From positions 1-49,874 of IMG/VR virus record IMGVR_UViG_3300005513_000317: DNA of 49,874 nucleotides. One strand, given 5' to 3'. The first letter of the stretch is position 1. Every line of letters begins with the position of its first letter. The notes under the pieces were generated by a model that saw only the letters and a program-made list of their open reading frames with translations, was not told where the DNA came from and did not search any database. The DNA comes from a virus. Of the stretch, positions 39,044 through 46,982 are shown piece by piece. The translations under genes and the position numbers were made by a program.

Positions 39044-39085
39044 CGCGCCCCGCCTCACCTATCCAAACTTCATAAAGGAAAAGCA

Positions 39086-39742
39086 ATGTTCAGTCTCGAC
39101 ACCAAGATGGCTCGCATCAACAAAGTATCTCTGCGCAAAGAGAAGGACGAAAACGGCGACGAGCACAGCGTATCCGATATCGCGATCTCGCTGCCGCTGG
39201 AAAACGAAGTCCTCGACGAATTCAACGACAAGCTGAAGCCTGCCTTCTATGAGGCAGATGCGAATGCCGACCTCGTCAACCGTGATCGCCTGCCCATCCT
39301 GAAATTTGCTTTTCCTCGCTTTCCATGGAGTGGAACGCTGGAAGGCTACAAGTTTGTTGCCCACACCGGTGCCGGCGGCGCATCCGAAATTCAATTGAAT
39401 GACGCGGTAATCAACAAGGTGCACTTCCTCCTGCAGGACAAAGCCACCGTCGGCACCGACTTCATCGTCCGCGCGCGCACGCATCCGGCTGACGTCGGCA
39501 AGTTGTCTGAACTGCTCGACACAGAGGTGCAAATCAGCCTGGTGCCGCCTGACGAGAAAAAGCAGTACGAGATTGAACAGGCCAAGAAGAACCGCAAGCA
39601 GGCGCTTAACGATCACTTTTCCGGCGGTACAGCAGCCGATACGCAGACCCAGCAGCTCGCTGGCACCGACGGCGACGACGAGGACGAGAACAACGACTCG
39701 GATGGCGACGAGAAGGACGACAGCCCGAGCGACCTTGAGTAA
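39086..39742 (+). CDS. SSB-like protein with acidic tail
   Basis: This 218-residue protein has a folded part (residues 1-150) and a strongly acidic C-terminus (about 190-218, over half Asp/Glu/Asn). Such acidic tails are typical of single-strand DNA-binding proteins, including gp32- and gp2.5-like ones. Position between annealing protein and exonuclease supports a DNA-binding role in the recombination module. No canonical SSB fold was recognised by eye. AAAGGA precedes the ATG. Confidence 0.72.
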   Translation: MFSLDTKMARINKVSLRKEKDENGDEHSVSDIAISLPLENEVLDEFNDKLKPAFYEADANADLVNRDRLPILKFAFPRFPWSGTLEGYKFVAHTGAGGASEIQLNDAVINKVHFLLQDKATVGTDFIVRARTHPADVGKLSELLDTEVQISLVPPDEKKQYEIEQAKKNRKQALNDHFSGGTAADTQTQQLAGTDGDDEDENNDSDGDEKDDSPSDLE

Positions 39743-39783
39743 TCCACCGCAGCACCTATCCAACCACAAAAAGCGAGAACGAA

Positions 39784-40419
39784 ATGACAGCAACAAAAAC
39801 AAAGATTTTTTACGACACCGAAACCACTGGCATGGTGCTGTGGAATCAACCCTCCGAAGACCCAGGTCAGCCGCGCATCATCCAGATCGCTGCCGAGTTG
39901 GTCGATATCGACAGCCGCGTGGCGCTGGAGCACCTGCAATTCATCATCAAGCCGAAAGGCTGGATCATCACCGACGAAATCGCAGAGCTGACCGGCATCA
40001 CGCAGGAACGTGCCGAGCGTGAAGGCGTCGCCATTGAAACAGTGCTGCCGCTGTTCCTGGCGTTGCATGACCGTGCCACTGATGGCCGCGTCGCACACAA
40101 CAAGACGTTCGACGACCGCATGGTCCGCATCGAAATGATGAAGGCAGGCATCTACTCTGATGAGCAAATGGAAGCCTTCAAAGCGGCACCGTCGTACTGC
40201 ACCTGCACCGAAAGCACAAAGATCGTCAACCTGCCGCCAACCGAGAAGATGCTCAAGGCAGGCCGTCGTCAGCCAAAACAACCAAACCTGTCGGAAGCCT
40301 ATGAGTTCTTCACCGGCCAGAAGTTGGCTGGTGCGCACGACGCCGGCAACGACGTTGTTGGCTGCAAATCGGTCTATTTCGGCATTCAGGACTACAACGG
40401 CGGCGTCAAGGCCGCGTAA
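39784..40419 (+). CDS. DEDD-family 3'-5' exonuclease (DnaQ-like)
   Basis: This 211-residue protein has the three exonuclease motifs: YDTETTG (Exo I, Asp11 and Glu13), AHNKTFDDRM (Exo II) and GAHDAGNDV (Exo III, DEDDh type with His). These bind two metal ions to remove nucleotides from 3' ends. It lies between the SSB-like and ATPase genes, so it likely serves in phage recombination or replication proofreading. Confidence 0.9.
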   Translation: MTATKTKIFYDTETTGMVLWNQPSEDPGQPRIIQIAAELVDIDSRVALEHLQFIIKPKGWIITDEIAELTGITQERAEREGVAIETVLPLFLALHDRATDGRVAHNKTFDDRMVRIEMMKAGIYSDEQMEAFKAAPSYCTCTESTKIVNLPPTEKMLKAGRRQPKQPNLSEAYEFFTGQKLAGAHDAGNDVVGCKSVYFGIQDYNGGVKAA

Positions 40420-40571
40420 CGCTCAACGCTGGGGGAACCGCGCCGACTGAGGCGTCGCACGGAAACCGGACAGAACAAGGGCCGGGAGTATCAGTAGCGT
40501 GGAACTGTGGATCCACGAAGCCGGACAAGGCAGTACCGGCCACCAGCACCCAATTTCAAGGACAGCAGACA

Positions 40572-42350
40572 ATGAAAATCGCACGCATCCAAGTAGACAA
40601 TTTCCTTGGCGCACATCAGATCGACGTGCGCCTGACCACGCCGGTGACGTTGTTTGCCGGTCCCAATGGTGCGGCCAAGTCAAGCATCGGCGAAGCCGTG
40701 CGCATGGCGATCACCGGCGAATCGGTGCGCATCAAACTGAAGAAAGAATATGCAGCGTTGGTGACCGAAGGCGCAACTGCTGGCGGCGCGCTGCTGACGA
40801 TCGACGATGACCGCACCTACGCGTTCAACGTGCCGAACGGCAAGGTAACCGCTGATGACGGCCTGCCGACCGGTGGCGCTGTGGCGGTTGCCCTCAACGG
40901 CCAGCAGTTCAGCGCCATGACGCCGGATGAACGCCGCACGTTCCTGTTCGTGCTGGCCGGTGTCCGCGCCAAGGCCGATGACGTGCGAACCCGCATGCTG
41001 CTGCAGCACAAGTGCGAGCCTGCGAAGATCGAAGCCACCCTGCCACTTCTGCGTACCGGCTTCCCTGACGCGTGCGAGTTCGCATCCAAAGAAGCCACCA
41101 AGGCAAAAGGCGCTTGGCGTGCTGTCACCGGCGGCGTTTGGGGAATCAACAAGGCCGAAGGCTGGGCGGCACCGGATCCGGACCCGCTGGAAGGTGAAGC
41201 ACCGACCGCTGATCAGCTGGCCGCGCTCGATGCCGACATCGCCAATGCTAATCAGCACGTCGGCCAAGTGGCGGCGCAAGTGCGTAGCCGCAATGAAGCA
41301 GCCGCCAAACGCAACGCGCTGAAGGAGAAGGCAGGCCGCGTGCAACGTGCAACCGAAGCGCTGGAGTACGCACGCAAGGAACTCGCCGATTATGAGCCGA
41401 AAGTCGTCACCATGCGCCAGCGTGCCGACGGTGGCCGCCGCGTCGGCTTGGTCCACGACCTTGCGTATGCGTTGTATGCACTCTACGACAACTACGGCAG
41501 CGCCGACGAACACACTAATGCCGCGCAAACTGCTTTGCAAAATTATGAAGATGAGCACGGTGCAATCAACGATTCGCAAGGCGGCGACCCAGATTCCATT
41601 TCCTCGCTGCCCGAATACGAACGCGGTCTGGAAGTCATGCAAGCTGCCGTCAAGAACTGCGAACGCGACCTGGCTGACGTGACGGCCGCCAAGGCTCAAT
41701 TCGACGCGCTGGCCGCTCCGGAGAAAGAAGAGGCGTTGCCCGATCTGGAGGTGCTGCAGGCTGGTCTGACGAAGTTGAAGGCCGACCGCGCCGCGCTGCA
41801 GGAGAAGATCAACGCCGCCACCGGCCACGCCGCTGCGGTGGAAGCCGCCAAGAAGAAGACCGAAGAAGCCGCAAAGCACCACGCCGAGGTATTGGCCTGG
41901 TCAGCAGTGGCGGACGCGCTGGCGCCGGACGGCATCCCGGGCGAGCTACTGAAAGAGGCGCTGAAGCCGGTCAATGAAGGACTTGCCGAAGAGGCGACGG
42001 TCACCGGCTGGAAGCCTGTTTGTATCTCGCCGGATATGGAAATCACGGCTGCAGGCCGTCAATACTCCCTGCTGTCCGAGTCGGAGCAATGGCGCACCGA
42101 CGCCATGATCGCGGTCACCGTGGCGCGCCTGTCGGGCCTGAAAATCTTGATGCTCGATCGCGTCGACGTACTCGACCTGCCGGGCCGTAAGAAGCTGCTG
42201 GGATGGGTCGACGCCCTGGTCAAGTCCGGGGATATCGAAACCGCGCTGCTCTTCGCAACCCTGAAAGGATTGCCTGCCAACCTCTATACATCCATGACCG
42301 CGCATTGGGTAGAAAACGGCGAAATCCTCGAAATGCAGGAGGCCGCATAA
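40572..42350 (+). CDS. SbcC/SMC-like ATPase
   Basis: This 592-residue protein has N-terminal IARIQVDNFLGAHQIDVRL and a Walker A-like GPNGAAKSS (Gly30-Ser38), two long heptad-rich helices (about residues 225-300 and 370-435), and a C-terminal part with signature-like LSESEQWRTDAMIAVTVARLSG and Walker B-like LKILMLDRVDVL. The layout is that of SbcC/RecF-type ATPases without a recognisable zinc hook. Unusual points are GPNGAAKS in place of GPNGAGKS and DRVD in place of the usual DE after the Walker B aspartate. It follows a DEDD nuclease that may be its partner. Confidence 0.85.
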   Translation: MKIARIQVDNFLGAHQIDVRLTTPVTLFAGPNGAAKSSIGEAVRMAITGESVRIKLKKEYAALVTEGATAGGALLTIDDDRTYAFNVPNGKVTADDGLPTGGAVAVALNGQQFSAMTPDERRTFLFVLAGVRAKADDVRTRMLLQHKCEPAKIEATLPLLRTGFPDACEFASKEATKAKGAWRAVTGGVWGINKAEGWAAPDPDPLEGEAPTADQLAALDADIANANQHVGQVAAQVRSRNEAAAKRNALKEKAGRVQRATEALEYARKELADYEPKVVTMRQRADGGRRVGLVHDLAYALYALYDNYGSADEHTNAAQTALQNYEDEHGAINDSQGGDPDSISSLPEYERGLEVMQAAVKNCERDLADVTAAKAQFDALAAPEKEEALPDLEVLQAGLTKLKADRAALQEKINAATGHAAAVEAAKKKTEEAAKHHAEVLAWSAVADALAPDGIPGELLKEALKPVNEGLAEEATVTGWKPVCISPDMEITAAGRQYSLLSESEQWRTDAMIAVTVARLSGLKILMLDRVDVLDLPGRKKLLGWVDALVKSGDIETALLFATLKGLPANLYTSMTAHWVENGEILEMQEAA

Positions 42351-42790
42351 TGCCGCGCCTGATTCAGTTCAAGCCCTCGGCCAAGCAGGCGCTGCTGGTC
42401 AAGAACCCGCTGCCGATTCCAGCTGAATGCCCCTATTGCAAGGGCGAAGTCACGCTGGTGGACAACAAGACGATCTACGGCCGCCAGTTCGGCAAGTGGC
42501 CTTTCGCGTACATGTGCTCAACGCCAGGCTGCGACAGCTACGTCGGAATCCACCCGAAGACCGACATTCCGCTCGGCACGCTGGCGAACAAGGAAACACG
42601 CTCCGCGCGCAAGAAGGCCAAGGCGGTGTTCGCCCCTCTTTGGGAAATCGGCGGTATGACCAAGGACGAGGCATACGCCTGGCTGGCCCAGCAGCTCGGA
42701 ATTACAGACGTCAACCACTGCCACGTCGGCTGGTTCGACATCGAGACATGCAACCGCGTCGTCAAAATCTGCCTGGCGAGGACAGCATGA
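42350..42790 (+). CDS. DUF3268 zinc-binding protein
   Basis: This 146-residue protein has CPYC (about residues 25-28) and a later CSTPGCDSYVGIHP, together a zinc-ribbon. KPLG-like PLGTLANKETRSARKKA and DEAYAWLAQQLGI follow, typical of the DUF3268 zinc-finger family. The start overlaps the ATPase stop as TAATG. Function of the family is not established; DNA binding is probable. Confidence 0.85.
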   Translation: MPRLIQFKPSAKQALLVKNPLPIPAECPYCKGEVTLVDNKTIYGRQFGKWPFAYMCSTPGCDSYVGIHPKTDIPLGTLANKETRSARKKAKAVFAPLWEIGGMTKDEAYAWLAQQLGITDVNHCHVGWFDIETCNRVVKICLARTA

Positions 42791-42825
42791 AGCTCAACGA
42801 CAACTCGCTAGCGAGTGGCATGACA

Positions 42826-43512
42826 TCATTTCATAGCGGCAGTCTTCTTATCTATCTCTATGATCAGCAGATCCATGTCATTCACCACTTGGGGATAGAA
42901 TTTCAAGAGAGATGCCGAGGCTTGTTTGACGCGATCCCTCTGGCGCTCGTAGACCTTAATTGCGTGTGCGGAATGTTTCTGCGCATGAAGCTCTGCCTCG
43001 GCCGCATCAAAGGCAGCCCAAAAATCAGCATGTCTAACAAACATCGACATCAGCCCTCTCACGCTGCCATACGTTGCAATTATTTTGTGCCTGAGGATCG
43101 GATCCGGGATCCTGCCGATTCTATTTCCCATGGAAAGATATACGACGCAAGCATTGAAATCAGGCCGGAGCGTATACAAGTAAATTCCATCTGGAAGTGG
43201 ATCGACCAACTTCCCTGCAACGGCGGTGATGATTCCAGAGTACACGACGAAAATTTCTTCGCGGAGACTTTGCAGGTCATCCCTGACCTCTTCTGCTTGT
43301 CGCTCGCGCTCTCGCTCAATCGCCTTCTTGTGCAGACGGAGAGGGACGACTATTGCAATCGCTATGCCCACGACCGAGCCGATGGCCTGCACCCATGCAG
43401 GAGCATTTGCGGAATCAAGGGCCGGGAAAGCGCTCAGCAATACCGCACCGAACCCAATGACCATAAACGTCAAGACAACTACGTCACAAGCACCATCAAC
43501 AAACCTACGCAT
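42826..43512 (-). CDS. Membrane-anchored moron protein inside the rightward operon
   Basis: This 228-residue protein has two N-terminal membrane segments (about residues 8-28 and 40-58), then a long charged helical cytoplasmic part (ERERERQAEEVRDDLQSLREE; ERQRDRVKQASASLLKFYPQVVNDMDLLIIEIDKK). It is on the strand opposite to its operon, in a lower-G+C segment, with GGGGGA before the ATG and an extended -10-like TGC-TAGGAT at 43537-43545. Its independent promoter suggests expression in the lysogen. No family was recognised; membrane-located defence or superinfection exclusion is a hypothesis. Confidence 0.72.
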   Translation of the reverse strand: MRRFVDGACDVVVLTFMVIGFGAVLLSAFPALDSANAPAWVQAIGSVVGIAIAIVVPLRLHKKAIERERERQAEEVRDDLQSLREEIFVVYSGIITAVAGKLVDPLPDGIYLYTLRPDFNACVVYLSMGNRIGRIPDPILRHKIIATYGSVRGLMSMFVRHADFWAAFDAAEAELHAQKHSAHAIKVYERQRDRVKQASASLLKFYPQVVNDMDLLIIEIDKKTAAMK

Positions 43513-43536
43513 AGATCCCCCGTTTTATTTGAAGGA

Positions 43537-43545
43537 ATCCTAGCA
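43537..43545 (-). promoter_or_regulatory. Candidate extended -10 promoter of the minus-strand moron (TGC-TAGGAT)
   Basis: The element lies 25 bp before the minus-strand ATG. The same bases contain the AGGA ribosome binding site of the + strand gene at 43545. Confidence 0.45.
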
Positions 43546-44507
43546 TGACCTACGTCAACACCGAAGAAATGCGCCGCGCCGCAGCCACTGCGGATTCGGC
43601 TGCCGACAGCATGCGCCGTTCCGCGAATACCGTCGACGAGGCAGTCAGAACCATGTCCCAGATGTTTGAACAGGGCTACGGTGGCCCCGGCTTGCGCCTG
43701 ATCGAACTGTTGGAAGGGTTCCAAATTCCGGAACAAGTTATTGCGGCATCGCCGCAAGTAACAGATGAGCAGATCAACAACGCTGCGCAAATCATCGCGG
43801 CATCGTTCGACTATCCATGGAAAGAAATGCCGGAAGAAGGCAAGAACAACATGCGGGACATTGCGCGCCGCGCCCTCTTAGCACCACCAGCAGCAGAGCG
43901 AATCGTCCTGCGCAATGACGGATCCCAGCCGGAGGATATGTACTGCATGGCGTGCGATGGGCACGGTTCATCGGCAGACGGGAGCCGGGATTGTGTGCGC
44001 TGTGGCGGCACAGGCGAGAAGCAGCCAGCACCAAGCCGAGAGGTGAAGCCGCGCGAAGAATTTCTCAAACTTGCGGAAAGCGCCGGCGGCAAAATCACTG
44101 GCAAGCCAGACGGATCGGAACCCATTGAAGTTGTTTTCACCATCCAGGCATGGTGGAAATTTGATGCCGCCGCAGCGGCAGACCTCAACTTCTGGAAGGC
44201 CCGGGCGCTGGAAGCCGAAAACACGGTGTTGAAGTGGGAGGCGCGCGCCACGGCGCTGGATCATTTGAATGTCGACGCCATCCTGTCGGCGCTGGAAGAC
44301 CCAGAGCACCAGGCCGAGGAAGAAGCCGAAAAGACTTTCTACCGGAATGAGGGGCTGGAACAGGCCGCGAAAGCAGCCGAGGGTATCGACGTGGCGATAC
44401 ATAAATTTGGCGGCCAAGTGTATGACGACGGCGGCCAGACGCGCAGCGATATCGTCGCGGCTATCCGCGCCCTCAAAACGCAACTTCCGCAAGGGGTTCA
44501 AGCATGA
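43545..44507 (+). CDS. Large early protein with DnaJ-like zinc motif
   Basis: This 320-residue protein contains CMACDGHG...DCVRCGGTG (about residues 129-151), two CxxCxGxG-like knuckles as in the DnaJ zinc domain. The rest is helical and charged, with an acidic segment (EDPEHQAEEEAEKTF). The start follows AAGGA. It could be a host-interaction or replication accessory protein. Stop overlaps the methyltransferase start as ATGA. Confidence 0.75.
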   Translation: MTYVNTEEMRRAAATADSAADSMRRSANTVDEAVRTMSQMFEQGYGGPGLRLIELLEGFQIPEQVIAASPQVTDEQINNAAQIIAASFDYPWKEMPEEGKNNMRDIARRALLAPPAAERIVLRNDGSQPEDMYCMACDGHGSSADGSRDCVRCGGTGEKQPAPSREVKPREEFLKLAESAGGKITGKPDGSEPIEVVFTIQAWWKFDAAAAADLNFWKARALEAENTVLKWEARATALDHLNVDAILSALEDPEHQAEEEAEKTFYRNEGLEQAAKAAEGIDVAIHKFGGQVYDDGGQTRSDIVAAIRALKTQLPQGVQA

Positions 44508-46330
44508 AGCGCGACACCTTCACCGGCGTACCGGACGACGTCCGCGAAATCCGTCACTTCCACCTGTTCGGCGCAATCGGCGGCGGCGCCAAGGGATTCA
44601 ACAAGGGCGGCGCGCGCGTCGGCAATATGGTTTCGCGCTCGCGCTGCATCGGCTCGATCGACGTCGACGCGTCGGCCAATCGTGACTTTGTGAAATTCAC
44701 CGGCGTGCCGGCCACGCTGATGGACATGTTCGACCGCGACCAGTACAAAGCCTTTCACGGCAAGGAACCGCCAGCCGGATGGAAAGAGGCAACACCGGAA
44801 GACATCCGTCGAGCAGCAGGATTCGAATTTCCCCATGTCGTGTTTCTGTCGGCACCGTGCAAAGGATTTTCCGGCCTGCTGAACGAAACAAAGAGCAAGA
44901 CCGACAAGTACCAGGCGCTGAACCGCCTGACGCTGCGCGGCGTGTTCCTGATGCTGGAAGCATTCAAAGAAGACCCGCCGGAATTCGTGCTGTTTGAAAA
45001 TGTGCCTAGAATCGCCACCCGAGGCCGTCACCTTCTTGACCAGATTGTCGCCCTGCTTCGCCACTACGGCTATGCGGTCGCAGAGACAACGCACGACTGC
45101 GGCGTGCTCGGTGGTCTGGCACAGAGCCGCAAGCGCTTCCTGCTGGTCGCACGCCATCTCGCAAAGGTACCGACCTACCTTTACGAACCGCCGACCCGTC
45201 GTCTGCAGGGTGTCGGCACTGTGCTCGGCCGCATGCCGTTGCCTGGCGCCGAAGCCGGTGGCCCGATGCACCGTATCCCGAATCTACAATGGAAAACATG
45301 GGTACGCCTGGCGTTCGTCGAAGCTGGCAGCGACTGGCGCAGCCTGAACAAGCTGGCCGTCGAGGATGGCGTCTTGCGCGATTACCTAATCGTGCCGGAA
45401 TATCAAAACGGTTATCTGGGCGTGCGCAAGTGGGACGAACCGACCGGTACCGTGGCCGGCAGGTCGACGCCAAGCAATGGCGCGTTCTCGGTGGCTGATC
45501 CACGCGCGCCAGAAAACAGCCTGCAATATCAGCAATACGGCGTAGTCGACTGGAACGACCATACCGGCGCAATGATCGGCGTCAAGTCACCCGGTCAAGG
45601 CACCTTCAGCGTCGCTGACCCACGCGCCGGGGATATCGAGAAGACACACAAGAACGTCTACCGCGTCGTTGAATGGAATCAGGCCGCCGGCACGGTCACC
45701 AGCGGCCACGGCCCAAGTTCTGGCGGTCAAGCCGTCGCTGATCCTCGCCACCACGGAACGGCGAAGCACAACAATGAATTCCGAATCACTCCATGGGACA
45801 GAGCTGCTGGGGCTGTAACCAGTGCCCACGGTACAGGGCAATGCGTCGCAGATCCACGCACCGGCATGAGCCGTGGCAAGGGCGACCACTACCTCACCGG
45901 TGGTCACTATGGCGTCGTTCCTTGGAATAGCCCATCTGGTGCCGTCCCATCATCGGGAAGTTATGACAATGGCCGCTGGTCTGTCGCTGATCCGCGCATG
46001 CCGTCGCCAGAACAAAAGCTGGTCGCCATCATCCGCGCACTGGACGGCACGCATCATCGCCCCTTCACCACCTTGGAAATGGCCGCTCTGCAATCCCTGA
46101 TCGAGCCTGAAGAATTCCTGCTGCTTGACGGTATGAGTGATCAGCAGTGGCGCGAGCATATCGGCAACTGCGTGCCGCCTGACGCCGCCGAAGCGATCTT
46201 TTCGGAGATTGCCCGCTCTCTGCTGCTGACATGGACGGGCGAAACCTTCCTGCTGTCGGCGGCACCGATCTGGGTGCAGCCGATGATTGTCGGCATGTCG
46301 GTCAGCAACATGGAAGATGTCGCAGCATGA
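44504..46330 (+). CDS. DNA cytosine-5 methyltransferase with five internal repeats
   Basis: This 608-residue protein has the C5 methyltransferase motifs: HLFGAIGGGAKGF (motif I), SAPCKGFSG with catalytic Cys119 (IV), ENVP (VI, residues 165-168), QSRKRF (VIII) and GNCVPP near the C-terminus (X). Between VIII and X lies a large region in which a unit of about 37-46 residues ending SVADPR occurs five times (VADPR at residues 330, 370, 411, 448, 494). The repeats occupy the target-recognition position. It probably protects phage DNA from restriction; no partner nuclease is nearby. Confidence 0.93.
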   Translation: MKRDTFTGVPDDVREIRHFHLFGAIGGGAKGFNKGGARVGNMVSRSRCIGSIDVDASANRDFVKFTGVPATLMDMFDRDQYKAFHGKEPPAGWKEATPEDIRRAAGFEFPHVVFLSAPCKGFSGLLNETKSKTDKYQALNRLTLRGVFLMLEAFKEDPPEFVLFENVPRIATRGRHLLDQIVALLRHYGYAVAETTHDCGVLGGLAQSRKRFLLVARHLAKVPTYLYEPPTRRLQGVGTVLGRMPLPGAEAGGPMHRIPNLQWKTWVRLAFVEAGSDWRSLNKLAVEDGVLRDYLIVPEYQNGYLGVRKWDEPTGTVAGRSTPSNGAFSVADPRAPENSLQYQQYGVVDWNDHTGAMIGVKSPGQGTFSVADPRAGDIEKTHKNVYRVVEWNQAAGTVTSGHGPSSGGQAVADPRHHGTAKHNNEFRITPWDRAAGAVTSAHGTGQCVADPRTGMSRGKGDHYLTGGHYGVVPWNSPSGAVPSSGSYDNGRWSVADPRMPSPEQKLVAIIRALDGTHHRPFTTLEMAALQSLIEPEEFLLLDGMSDQQWREHIGNCVPPDAAEAIFSEIARSLLLTWTGETFLLSAAPIWVQPMIVGMSVSNMEDVAA

Positions 46331-46335
46331 CGCGC

Positions 46336-46584
46336 CTACTTGAAGTCAACCGAACTCAGCGAAACGTATTCCAGCATCGGAGCCGGAAACTTGGAGCGCA
46401 CTGCGGCGGCGATCTTGGTGTGATGGCGGTTGAAAAGCTGGATCAGCGTACCGTCGCCGCCCAGCTCCAGCAGCGCGCTACGGGAAATGAATCCCGGCCG
46501 CATGCTGCCGTTGTACTTGATGATGAACGTCACCCGGTCGTCGCCGGTGTCCTGCGGCTTCTCAATGCTGAAGTTCTCGGCCAT
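46336..46584 (-). CDS. DUF1488-like protein (minus-strand moron)
   Basis: This 82-residue protein (FIIKYNGSMRPGFISRSALLELGG...LIQLFNRHHTKIAAAVRSKF) resembles the DUF1488 family, small proteins of unknown role. It is on the minus strand inside a + strand operon, 6 bp from the end of the methyltransferase gene, and lies downstream of another minus-strand gene, with which it forms a two-gene unit. Confidence 0.75.
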   Translation of the reverse strand: MAENFSIEKPQDTGDDRVTFIIKYNGSMRPGFISRSALLELGGDGTLIQLFNRHHTKIAAAVRSKFPAPMLEYVSLSSVDFK

Positions 46585-46604
46585 GCCAATGCCTTCACGA
46601 ATGT

Positions 46605-46949
46605 TTATGCAGACTTGAAATATGCGGCCACGCTGACTAACAGCGCGAAGAAAGCAAAGATAGCCGCGGCAATGGCTGAGCGTGCCGAGGTCGCGGCGGC
46701 GACTGCCGAATCAGAGGACGCCCTTGCAGATACTTCAGCCGCTGTTACTTCCCGTAATCGCAATGCATCTTGGGCAGAATCACGCACCTTAGCCCGTTCC
46801 GCCTCTTTCTGGTCGAGCCACGCGGTTGCGTTTGCATGCGTTCTCCGGTCATTGCCAAACCGACCGGCCGCGATAGCGATCTTTAATCCCTCTTCACCAC
46901 CATTTATTTCTGCCCATGCCTCAACGGCTTCGATCGACTCCAGTCCCAT
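46605..46949 (-). CDS. Small membrane-tethered protein (minus-strand moron)
   Basis: This 114-residue protein is helical and Ala-rich with charged N-terminal parts and one C-terminal transmembrane segment (about residues 88-110, SAIAAAIFAFFALLVSVAAYF), a tail-anchored layout. GGGAGG precedes the ATG. With the DUF1488-like gene downstream it forms a minus-strand pair driven by the candidate promoter at 46972-46980. Function unknown. Confidence 0.7.
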   Translation of the reverse strand: MGLESIEAVEAWAEINGGEEGLKIAIAAGRFGNDRRTHANATAWLDQKEAERAKVRDSAQDALRLREVTAAEVSARASSDSAVAAATSARSAIAAAIFAFFALLVSVAAYFKSA

Positions 46950-46971
46950 GTCTCACCCTCCCTATGCAGGA

Positions 46972-46980
46972 ATCCTACCA
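46972..46980 (-). promoter_or_regulatory. Candidate extended -10 promoter of the minus-strand pair (TGG-TAGGAT)
   Basis: It lies 23 bp before the minus-strand ATG at 46949. It shares AGGAATCCTA (on +) with the element at 43533-43542, and its AGGA serves the + gene at 46983. Confidence 0.45.
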
Positions 46981-46982
46981 TC

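Noticed and set aside
39059-39802. 247-codon minus-strand frame opposite the SSB-like gene
   Set aside because: Hydrophobic appearance comes from reading the acidic-tail codons backwards; no coherent gene context.
40680-41882. 400-codon minus-strand open frame antisense to the SbcC-like ATPase
   Set aside because: Long only because of codon bias in the G+C-rich gene opposite; sequence is low-complexity Cys/Arg/Gly-rich and has no recognisable family.
42427-43548. 373-codon + strand frame spanning the DUF3268 gene and the minus-strand membrane gene
   Set aside because: It is out of frame with the DUF3268 protein and antisense to the membrane protein, both better supported.
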